The notes below the pieces were generated by a model. The model searched no databases, was not told the origin of the DNA, and worked only from the letters and a program-made list of their open reading frames with translations. Shown one piece after another: positions 44,897 to 51,455 of a DNA stretch of 64,000 bases (positions are counted from its first letter, which is position 1; every line of letters begins with the position of its first letter). Location of the stretch: assembly GCA_019459085.1 (NCBI GenBank), contig JAIBEW010000029.1, positions 233,343 to 297,342 of the forward strand, read 5' to 3'. Made by a program: the position numbers and the translations under genes. The stretch is from Kaistella sp. (lineage in GTDB: Bacteria; Bacteroidota; Bacteroidia; Flavobacteriales; Weeksellaceae).

Positions 44897-45790
44897 CTAG
44901 ATTTTAATTCCCGTTCTCATTTTCGCGCTTCGTGCTCGGGAATTTTCATCAATCTCTTCTTTTTCCGGTATCACCGCTTTATTTTTGAGCAGTTCAAAAG
45001 TTTTTGAATAATTTCCGTAAATATCCCTTTCCGGTTCCCCTTCAAACATGCCGTTTTTCAGAAATCTTTTTACAAGCCGGTCTTCCAGAGAATGATAGGA
45101 GATTACTACCAGTCTTCCGCCCGGTTTTAAAATCCGGTAAGCCTGAACCAGCATTTCCTTCAGCGCTTCAAGTTCCTGATTCACTTCGATCCGGATGGCC
45201 TGAAAAACCTGCGCAAAAAATTTATTCTGCTTAAACTGTGGAATGTAACTGAAAAGTTTTTTCAGATCTTCCGTGGTTTCGATCGGTTTCAGTTTCCGGT
45301 GATGTACAATTTCGCGGGCCAGTTTCCGGGCTTCTCTCAGTTCTCCATAATAATAAAAAATGTCGGCCAGCTGTTCTTCTTCATAATCATTAATGACTTT
45401 TTTAGCATCCAGAAGCTGTTGTACATTCATTCTCATGTCTAATGGAGCATCGCTTCGTGTTGAAAATCCGCGTGCGGCTTCATCAAACTGATGGGATGAA
45501 ACGCCCAAATCAGCCAAAACTCCGTCAAGCTGCTTAAGTCCATACACCATAAGCGAATTCTCTAAAAACCTGAAATTCTGGTTAATGAGAGTGAAACGGC
45601 TGTCTTCAATATTATTTTTCAATGCATCCAGATCCTGATCGAAAGCGAACAGTTTTCCTTTTTCAGAAAGCCTTGCCAGGATTTCTTTTGAATGACCGCC
45701 ACCGCCGAAAGTCACGTCCACGTAAATTCCGTGCGGATTTGTCACCAAATCATCTACACTCTGCTTTAAAAGGACGGGATTGTGATACAT
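44897..45790 (-). CDS. rsmH: 16S rRNA (cytosine-1402-N4)-methyltransferase
   Basis: 297 residues. SAM loop VDVTFGGGGHSKEILARL near residues 24-41; VLADLGVSSHQFDEAARGFS and KPGGRLVVISYHSLEDRLVK are RsmH signatures. It methylates C1402 in the ribosomal decoding centre. Formerly mraW. Second gene of the dcw cluster. Confidence 0.98.
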   Translation of the reverse strand: MYHNPVLLKQSVDDLVTNPHGIYVDVTFGGGGHSKEILARLSEKGKLFAFDQDLDALKNNIEDSRFTLINQNFRFLENSLMVYGLKQLDGVLADLGVSSHQFDEAARGFSTRSDAPLDMRMNVQQLLDAKKVINDYEEEQLADIFYYYGELREARKLAREIVHHRKLKPIETTEDLKKLFSYIPQFKQNKFFAQVFQAIRIEVNQELEALKEMLVQAYRILKPGGRLVVISYHSLEDRLVKRFLKNGMFEGEPERDIYGNYSKTFELLKNKAVIPEKEEIDENSRARSAKMRTGIKI

Positions 45791-45847
45791 TTTTTATTTT
45801 TTTGAATAGGACTTTATTTAGAAATGCTGACGGTTTAGAGAGCCTGC

Positions 45848-46315
45848 TTAATTTTCATCATCAAAACTGATGTCGCCCATGACTTCTTCGGCCTGTTTTG
45901 CGAAATCTTCTTCGGAGGTGGCGATGACATTCTCATACGCTTCTTTATCCCAGATTTCAAACAGTTCTCCGGCGCTCGTAATCACGATTTCTTTTTTAAG
46001 ACCTGCAAACTGAACAAGGTCTCTGGAAATCTGCAGTCTGCCTACATTATCGGGTTCCACGGTCTTTACACCGGCCGTAAATATTCTGATAAAATCAGCG
46101 TTTTTCTTAATGAAACGGTTGAGTTTATTCAGTTTTTCCATCAGTTTTTCCCAGCCCTTCATCGGATAAACTTCCAGACAGGGCTGAAACACAGAACGCT
46201 TCACGACAAAGGAGTCGCCCCCAAAATCCTCCATCTGTTTTACCAGCGAAGAAGGCAGTTTGAGGCGGCCTTTGTCGTCAATTTTACATTCGTATGTTCC
46301 GATGAAATTCTTCAT
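45848..46315 (-). CDS. mraZ: Transcriptional regulator MraZ
   Basis: 155 residues from ATG 46315 (MKNFIGTYECKIDDKGRLKL). Two AbrB-like half-domains each carry the DxxGR core: DDKGRLKLP and PDNVGRLQIS. MraZ forms ring-shaped oligomers and represses the dcw operon by binding direct repeats at its own promoter. Two such repeats, 10 nt apart, are seen just upstream at 46349-46363. The -7 element ends only 6 nt before the ATG, so the mRNA may be nearly leaderless or the true start may be elsewhere. Confidence 0.95.
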   Translation of the reverse strand: MKNFIGTYECKIDDKGRLKLPSSLVKQMEDFGGDSFVVKRSVFQPCLEVYPMKGWEKLMEKLNKLNRFIKKNADFIRIFTAGVKTVEPDNVGRLQISRDLVQFAGLKKEIVITSAGELFEIWDKEAYENVIATSEEDFAKQAEEVMGDISFDDEN

Positions 46316-46321
46316 TTGGGA

Positions 46322-46329
46322 CAAATTTA
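46322..46329 (-). promoter_or_regulatory. -7 element of the dcw cluster
   Basis: TAAATTTG on the minus strand. The MraZ-type repeats begin 20 nt upstream, covering the expected -33 position. Confidence 0.5.
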
Positions 46330-46348
46330 TATAATAATTTTTAAATCC

Positions 46349-46367
46349 TCCCACTTTTTCCCACTTT
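46349..46367 (-). promoter_or_regulatory. Candidate MraZ operator
   Basis: On the minus strand AAAGTGGGAAAAAGTGGGA contains two TGGGA units separated by 5 nt (10-nt period). Known MraZ sites are tandem TGGGN repeats with 5-nt spacers. It sits directly before mraZ and overlaps the expected -33 region, as for autorepression. Confidence 0.7.
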
Positions 46368-46540
46368 TTGACTTAATGTTAATAAGTTTTGTTTTTAATC
46401 ATTAAATGTTTGATAGAAAAGCGGTTATGGAAAGAAGGACAATAATAAGAATGAACCAAAAATAATTCCTTGGATGTTCTTAAAATTCATACATTTATTG
46501 AAAATTCATTTAGGGTAAATGAAGTTGGTGTTAAATTTGT

Positions 46541-46548
46541 ATTTTTGC
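46541..46548 (+). promoter_or_regulatory. -7 element for the alpha/beta hydrolase operon
   Basis: TATTTTTG, preceded directly by a second match (TAAATTTG, 46533-46540). The start codon is 19 nt downstream of the proximal element. Confidence 0.45.
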
Positions 46549-46567
46549 AAGGCTGATAAGCGTTTAT

Positions 46568-47347
46568 ATGAGATTCATAACAAAAAAAGAAAAGAAATTC
46601 ACTTTTATCGAGGCGGGTGAAGGGCATCCATTAATTTTACTGCACGGTTTAATGGGCGGTTTAAGCAATTTTGATAAAACCATCAGTTTTTTTTCTGAAA
46701 GAGGATACAAAGTTTTTGTTCCCGTGCTGCCCATTTATGATCTCACGGTTTTAAACACAAACCTCACGACTATTGCAAAATTCGTCGGGAAATTCATCGA
46801 AGAAAAAACCACAGAACCGGTTACGATTGTCGGAAATTCAATGGGTGGTCATATTGGTTTGATATTGACTTTGGCCAGACCCGATCTTGTTAAACATCTT
46901 GTACTGACGGGAAGTTCCGGACTGTACGAAAGAACTTTCGGCGACAGTTTCCCAAGAAAAAGCGATAAAGAATATATCAAAAAGAAAACCCAGGAAGTTT
47001 TTTACGACCCCATTGTTGCGACCGAAGATTTGGTTGACGAAGTGTTCTCTGTCGTAAACGACCGGATGAAGGGCATCAAAACCGTTATGCTTGCGCGAAG
47101 CGCCATCAAACACAATATGCTCAAAGATTTGCCGAGAATTCAAACTCCGGTTTGTCTGATCTGGGGGAAACAGGACAATGTTACGCCGCCAGAAGTTGCG
47201 GTGGATATGAATAAATTTCTTCCTGATTCCGATTTATATTGGATTGACCGCTGCGGACATGCGGCGATGATGGAAAAGCCCGACGAATTCAACGAAATTC
47301 TTTACAGCTGGCTTCAAAAAAGAGACAATAAGAAAATGGAAGTTTAA
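46568..47347 (+). CDS. Alpha/beta-fold hydrolase
   Basis: 259 residues. Oxyanion loop HGLMGG (26-31), nucleophile elbow GNSMGG with Ser91, an Asp in WGKQDNVTPP and the His in DRCGHAAMMEKPDEF complete a catalytic triad. Likely an esterase or C-C hydrolase; substrate unknown. It is divergent from the dcw cluster and the first gene of a plus-strand unit with engB. Confidence 0.88.
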   Translation: MRFITKKEKKFTFIEAGEGHPLILLHGLMGGLSNFDKTISFFSERGYKVFVPVLPIYDLTVLNTNLTTIAKFVGKFIEEKTTEPVTIVGNSMGGHIGLILTLARPDLVKHLVLTGSSGLYERTFGDSFPRKSDKEYIKKKTQEVFYDPIVATEDLVDEVFSVVNDRMKGIKTVMLARSAIKHNMLKDLPRIQTPVCLIWGKQDNVTPPEVAVDMNKFLPDSDLYWIDRCGHAAMMEKPDEFNEILYSWLQKRDNKKMEV

Positions 47348-47359
47348 TCTTCCATTTTT
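47333..47359 (+). terminator. Weak hairpin overlapping the hydrolase stop
   Basis: AAAATGGAAG and CTTCCATTTT form a 10-bp stem with T residues after it. It may reduce but need not stop read-through into engB. Confidence 0.5.
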
Positions 47360-47389
47360 TATTTCCTTAAATTTGACAAAAATTCAGAA

Positions 47390-48010
47390 ATGGTAATTAA
47401 AACAGCGGAATTTGTAAAAAGCAGTTCGAGATGGCAGGACTGTCCGGAACCGATATTTCCGGAATACGCCTTCATCGGGAGGTCGAATGTCGGCAAATCT
47501 TCCCTCATCAATGCCATGCTGAATTTTAAAGATCTTGCAAAAACCTCACAAACTCCGGGAAAAACCCAGCTCATCAACCATTTTATCATCAATGAAAAAT
47601 GGTATCTGACCGATTTGCCGGGCTACGGTTACGCAAGGGTTTCAAAAAGCATGAGACGGGATTTCGAAAAAATCAACACAAATTATATGATGAACCGGAA
47701 GAATCTGGCCAATCTTTTTGTACTGATCGATTCCCGACATACTCCACAATTAATTGATCTTGAATTTATTGAATGGTGCGGCGAAAGCGGAATTCCCTTT
47801 TCCATCGTCTTTACCAAAACCGATAAACTGAAACCGAACACCGTACTTGCCAATATAGAACACTACAAAACCGAACTGCTGAAAACCTGGGAAGACCTTC
47901 CTGAGATTTACGTGACTTCGGCGGAGAAAAAAGTGGGCGGAGATGATATCCTGAAATTTATATCGAAAACCAACCAGTTTTTTGTTGAAAATAAAATTGT
48001 TTTTGAATGA
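47390..48010 (+). CDS. engB: Ribosome-biogenesis GTPase EngB (YihA/YsxC)
   Basis: 206 residues. G1 GRSNVGKSSL (30-39), G3 DLPGYGYA (75-82), G4 TKTD (142-145) and a final TSA. EngB assists late assembly of the large ribosomal subunit. Its stop overlaps the start of the acetyltransferase gene (ATGA). Confidence 0.96.
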   Translation: MVIKTAEFVKSSSRWQDCPEPIFPEYAFIGRSNVGKSSLINAMLNFKDLAKTSQTPGKTQLINHFIINEKWYLTDLPGYGYARVSKSMRRDFEKINTNYMMNRKNLANLFVLIDSRHTPQLIDLEFIEWCGESGIPFSIVFTKTDKLKPNTVLANIEHYKTELLKTWEDLPEIYVTSAEKKVGGDDILKFISKTNQFFVENKIVFE

Positions 48011-48456
48011 AAGACCTCGTCTGGAACATCAAATCATTCACGGAAATCTCCACGAAGGAATTTCATAATATTGTAAAAGCCAGGATTGATGTTTTCGTAG
48101 TGGAACAGAACTGTCCTTATCCCGATCTGGACGGATACGATGAAAAGGCACTTCATTTATGGGCAGAACAGGACGGCGAAGTCACTGCTTACTGCCGGAT
48201 TTTTGCACCCGGAATCAAATATCCTGAAGCCTCAATCGGCAGGGTCATGACCAATCAGAAATTCAGAAGGCGTAAACTGGGAAAAATCCTCATGAGATTT
48301 GCCTTAAACACCATAGAAGCCCAATTCAGAACGACTGCCATAAGAATATCCGCGCAGGATTACCTTTTACCATTTTATTCGGGATTAGGGTTCGAAGCAA
48401 CGGACAAAAAATACCTTGAAGATGACATTCCACATACCGAAATGTTCAGAAAATAA
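48007..48456 (+). CDS. GNAT-family N-acetyltransferase (ElaA type)
   Basis: 149 residues. ElaA-like start with WNIKSFTEISTKEFHNIVKA and FVVEQNCPYPDLDGYDEKA; acetyl-CoA loop region SIGRVMTNQKFRRRKLGKIL, where the usual R-G-x-G is RRRKLG. Transfers an acetyl group to an unknown acceptor. Translationally coupled to engB by a 4-nt overlap. Confidence 0.9.
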   Translation: MKDLVWNIKSFTEISTKEFHNIVKARIDVFVVEQNCPYPDLDGYDEKALHLWAEQDGEVTAYCRIFAPGIKYPEASIGRVMTNQKFRRRKLGKILMRFALNTIEAQFRTTAIRISAQDYLLPFYSGLGFEATDKKYLEDDIPHTEMFRK

Positions 48457-48484
48457 AAAAGCGGAGAAATAAATCTCCGCTTTT
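48457..48484. terminator. Bidirectional terminator
   Basis: AAAAGCGGAGA/TCTCCGCTTTT stem with a 6-nt loop between the convergent acetyltransferase and msrA genes. Confidence 0.8.
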
Positions 48485-48488
48485 ATTT

Positions 48489-49139
48489 TTATTCCTTTTC
48501 GGGCTCCAGCATGCCGAGTTCGCCGTAATGTTTCTTGAATTTCGCGATCTTGGGACCTACCACTGCGCTGCAGTAAGGCTGAGTGGGATTCGCTTCATAA
48601 TATCCCTGATGGTACTGCTCCGCCGGCCAAAATTTCTTGAACGGCACCAATTCTGTTACATATTTTCCGCTCCATTTTCCGGAGGCTTCTGATTTTTTAA
48701 GGGCTGCTTCTGCTTTTGCTTTTTCCGCGTCGTCTTTGTAAAAGATCACAGACCGGTACTGGGTTCCTACGTCATTTCCCTGACGGTTCACCTGTGTAGG
48801 ATCGTGAAGGAAGAAGAACACGTCCATCAGCTGTTCGTACGAGATAATTTTCGGGTCGTAGGCGATCTGCACTACTTCGGCATGACCGGTTTCGCCGGTG
48901 CTTACTTCTTCGTAAGTGGGATGGTCTTTATGACCGCCGGAATATCCGGAAATTGCGGCATCAACCCCTTTCAGCATATTGAAACAGCTTTCCACACACC
49001 AAAAACAACCGCCACCGAAGGTGACATATTCTAAATTCTGTCTGTCCATTTTTTGAGTTTTTGTTAAGGTCTTCTTGCTTTCCTGCCCGTTGCAGGAGAT
49101 CATCAGAACACTCAGCAAAAATAATAAAATCTTATTCAT
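48489..49139 (-). CDS. msrA: Peptide-methionine (S)-S-oxide reductase, lipoprotein form
   Basis: 216 residues. The N-terminus LLSVLMISC is a lipoprotein signal (Cys16), placing the enzyme on the envelope. Catalytic Cys45 is in GGGCFWCVES; the GYSGG and YHQGYYEANP motifs are also present. It repairs methionine-S-sulfoxide in extracytoplasmic proteins. No MsrB domain is fused. Confidence 0.95.
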   Translation of the reverse strand: MNKILLFLLSVLMISCNGQESKKTLTKTQKMDRQNLEYVTFGGGCFWCVESCFNMLKGVDAAISGYSGGHKDHPTYEEVSTGETGHAEVVQIAYDPKIISYEQLMDVFFFLHDPTQVNRQGNDVGTQYRSVIFYKDDAEKAKAEAALKKSEASGKWSGKYVTELVPFKKFWPAEQYHQGYYEANPTQPYCSAVVGPKIAKFKKHYGELGMLEPEKE

Positions 49140-49560
49140 AATCTGATAACGGTTTTCTATCGTAAAAATTTTAAGAAATGATTAAATAATATGCTTTTGC
49201 TGGTCAGATCCTCTGAGATCATCCATGGGTAGATTATTTTACGGTTCCGATGCGGTATTTTACTCCTCCAACGCATTAAATTACCCCACCGATGAGGTTG
49301 ATAACCTCAAACTTTTGGTTTAAGACTCCGAATTTCTGGTCACCTAACCATAAATTTCCGGTTCCTAACCCCATTGATCGGGTTAATTACCCCATTAATG
49401 GATTAAATTAATGGTACAGAGCAGTTCGGGACCGGGATGACGGGCTTGGAGACCGGGAATTGGTATGAAATAATTAAAAATTCGCAGGTGGTGTAAGCTT
49501 CAGCTAATTAAAATACAACTATAGTTATTCAATCAATATATTTTACAGGATTAAATATTT
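49140..49560. other. Non-coding stretch upstream of the ROK-associated insert
   Basis: No convincing gene in about 420 bases. The first ~50 bases could hold the msrA promoter. The middle (about 49225-49425) is a patchwork of degenerate palindromic repeats listed separately. The last 100 bases are AT-rich and featureless up to the ROK remnant that begins at 49561. Confidence 0.6.
49225..49425. repeat. Degenerate palindromic/tandem repeat patch
   Basis: Recurring blocks such as TTACCCCACCGATGAGGTT, TAACCCCATTGATCGGGTTA and ATTACCCCATTAATGG, with internal palindromes (GAGGTTGATAACCTC, CCATTAATGG). Units are roughly 20-35 nt and diverged. This looks like an eroded REP-type array; no protein is encoded. 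Confidence 0.5.
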
Positions 49561-49612
49561 TCAGTCACTTTTCCCCGCCAAATCACTTGCTCCGAGAAGG
49601 CCGCATCTGCTT
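49561..49612 (-). pseudogene. Displaced, decayed copy of the ROK kinase gene's 3' end
   Basis: 52 bases align with the end of the intact ROK gene (50370-50423) at about 85% identity by eye, including the first 15 bases (TCAGTCACTTTTCCC) and the block GCTCCGAGAA. Two single-base gaps would shift frame, so it is no longer coding. It lies in the same orientation as the intact gene, with the 219-residue gene in between. Confidence 0.7.
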
Positions 49613-49617
49613 ATTTA

Positions 49618-50277
49618 TTAGGCACAGGTATTATATTTTTCTATCAGTTCGTCAAGGTTAATTTTTTCGGTTTCTAAATGTCCTGGTGCGCCATATCGTT
49701 TCATAAAATTCCATTTTGCTTTCCTATCAATTTTTATAGGGTGTATTTTTTCACTTAATGAGTAAACTTGTTTGCCCAAAAGTTTAAAATAATTGTCTTC
49801 ATAAATTTCAAAGTCAGAGCAAGGAAATTTTTTGCTTAAGTTATATTCGGTGTCCCACAGATATAGTACTTCGTTATTGTTAAGTTCAACAATATACAAA
49901 TTACTTTCGTCCTCATATTCTGGTGCAACTGCAATTCTTTTGGTTTTAATTTGACAAGTGTCAACCGTGCCTTTGTCAATTAGAGAAGTTAGTTGTTGCA
50001 AAAAATCTTTATGCTTTCTTTTTATTTTATAAATTTCGTAGGGCATAAATATGATAAAGGAAAATGCCAAAACTGCAATTGTCCCGAAAAGAAAAGTCCA
50101 AAAACTGTTGGGTATGATGATCGCAATATAAGAGAATCCAGCTCCTAAAAGACCTGAAATAAAAATATGGTAAACTCTTATTTTTCTACTTACTTCTTTT
50201 CCTTTTTGAGTTTTTAGTGTTTTCAAAAGGCGTAACTCGTCAGGATAAAAATTTCTCGTCTTATAAGTAATGTCCAT
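49618..50277 (-). CDS. Two-helix membrane protein of unknown function
   Basis: 219 residues. A basic N-terminus (about 1-30) precedes two membrane helices (about 32-51 and 54-75, containing GLLGAGFSYIAIIIP and FLFGTIAVLAFSFIIFMPY), and a cytoplasmic C-terminal domain of ~140 residues with EVNNNEVLYLWDTEYNLSKK-like beta strands. I do not recognise the family. Base composition is visibly more AT-rich than flanking genes. A 14-bp inverted repeat closely brackets the gene and encodes its last residues. It splits the ROK gene from a remnant of that gene's 3' end, so it was probably acquired by transfer. Confidence 0.65.
   Translation of the reverse strand: MDITYKTRNFYPDELRLLKTLKTQKGKEVSRKIRVYHIFISGLLGAGFSYIAIIIPNSFWTFLFGTIAVLAFSFIIFMPYEIYKIKRKHKDFLQQLTSLIDKGTVDTCQIKTKRIAVAPEYEDESNLYIVELNNNEVLYLWDTEYNLSKKFPCSDFEIYEDNYFKLLGKQVYSLSEKIHPIKIDRKAKWNFMKRYGAPGHLETEKINLDELIEKYNTCA
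49619..49635. repeat. Inverted repeat, left arm, flanking the 219-residue gene
   Basis: TAGGCACA-GGT-ATTATA. Outside the GGT bulge it is the exact complement of the right arm at 50299-50312. It overlaps the stop codon and the final codons of the gene. Confidence 0.55.
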
Positions 50278-50298
50278 ATTTTAATAACAGGCTTTCGT

Positions 50299-50312
50299 TA
50301 TAATTGTGCCTA
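50299..50312. repeat. Inverted repeat, right arm, flanking the 219-residue gene
   Basis: TATAATTGTGCCTA, reverse complement of the left arm without its 3-nt bulge. It is 22 nt before the start codon. No target-site duplication is visible outside the arms. Confidence 0.55.
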
Positions 50313-50373
50313 TTCCAAATATACACAATTGCTCTAATTAAATTATTTCTTCTACTATTTAGAACCTCGTCAG

Positions 50374-51345
50374 TCACTTTTCCCAAACCAAAGCACTGGC
50401 TCCGAGAATAGCTGCATCAGCTTCGTCGAGTTCGCTGAAAACGAGTTTTACTTTATCCCGGAAAATCGGAAGAAGATTCCGCTCCATGTGAAGTTTTGCA
50501 GGTTTCATGATGAAATCACCCGCTTTAATCACCCCGCCGAAAAGCAGAATGGCTTCCGGAGAAGAAAACATCACGAAATTAGCTAAAGCCTCGCCCAGTT
50601 TCTGCCCGGTATACCGGAAAACTTCAATGGCGGTAGGATCTCCTTTTTTGGCGCATTCGTAAACGACTTTTGAGTTGATCTGGTCTTCAGGATAAGAATT
50701 GAGCATAGAATCGGGAAATTCCGCGCGCATTTTTTTGGCAGTGATCGTAATTCCTGTTGCTGAAGCATACGCTTCCAGAGAACCTTCAGAACCGGTGCTC
50801 CAGTGTTTTCTGCCGCCGGGTTTTACGATGGTATGTCCGAGTTCACCGGCAAAACCGTCGTGGCCGTAAATTAAACTCCCGTTGGAGATGATCCCGCTTC
50901 CGACGCCTGTTCCGAGGGTGATCATGATGAAATCCTTCATTCCCCGCGCTGCACCGAACATCATTTCGCCCAGTGCAGCTGCATTGGCATCGTTGGTTAT
51001 TTTGCAACGGACGCCGAACTTTTTTGTCATCAGATCTGTGAAATGAATCACACCTTTCCACGGAAGATTGGGCGCCTGCTCAATCGTGCCGGTAAAATAG
51101 TTCGCGTTTGGCGCTCCAACGCCAATTCCGTCGAACTGTCTTTGGGTGCCGCTGTGATTTTTCAATAAAGGCTCGATTTTCAGGTATAAAGCATCGATAA
51201 AATCCTCTACACGATCATATTCATCGGTTTTGATGCTTCCTTTCTCCAGAATCTCGCCACGGTGGTTTACGAGTCCGTATTTGGTGTTGGTTCCGCCAAT
51301 ATCGATACCGAGAGCAACCTGTTTAGACAAATCTATTAATGACAT
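50374..51345 (-). CDS. ROK-family sugar kinase (glucokinase-like)
   Basis: 323 residues. ATP loop GIDIGGTNTKYGLV (13-26), catalytic Asp119 in TNDANAAALGE, and LGTGVGSGIISNG (144-156). The zinc cluster of ROK proteins (CxCGxxGC after GHxxxxPGG) is absent: H171 remains in GHTIVKPGG but the next positions read RKHWSTGSEGS (179-189). ROK kinases phosphorylate glucose or amino sugars. The 3' end has a decayed second copy 760 bases downstream. Confidence 0.9.
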   Translation of the reverse strand: MSLIDLSKQVALGIDIGGTNTKYGLVNHRGEILEKGSIKTDEYDRVEDFIDALYLKIEPLLKNHSGTQRQFDGIGVGAPNANYFTGTIEQAPNLPWKGVIHFTDLMTKKFGVRCKITNDANAAALGEMMFGAARGMKDFIMITLGTGVGSGIISNGSLIYGHDGFAGELGHTIVKPGGRKHWSTGSEGSLEAYASATGITITAKKMRAEFPDSMLNSYPEDQINSKVVYECAKKGDPTAIEVFRYTGQKLGEALANFVMFSSPEAILLFGGVIKAGDFIMKPAKLHMERNLLPIFRDKVKLVFSELDEADAAILGASALVWEK

Positions 51346-51395
51346 TTGATGAGGATTTAGTCTTTAAAAATACAAAAAATTCATATGGGGTTAAC

Positions 51396-51429
51396 AAAAA
51401 ACTTCTTCAGATTTCTGAAGAAGTTTTTT
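51396..51429 (-). terminator. Terminator after secA
   Basis: 15-bp perfect stem AAAAAACTTCTTCAG/CTGAAGAAGTTTTTT with a 4-nt loop. Confidence 0.85.
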
Positions 51430-51455
51430 ATAGAATATTGAAGAATGATCTTTTA

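Noticed and set aside
49225..49425. CRISPR array
   Set aside because: Repeats are short, degenerate and palindromic without constant-length spacers, and no cas genes are near.
49618..50277. Toxin or abortive-infection gene
   Set aside because: Two membrane helices and an accessory location are suggestive, but no toxin or defence motif and no partner gene can be seen, so no function was assigned.
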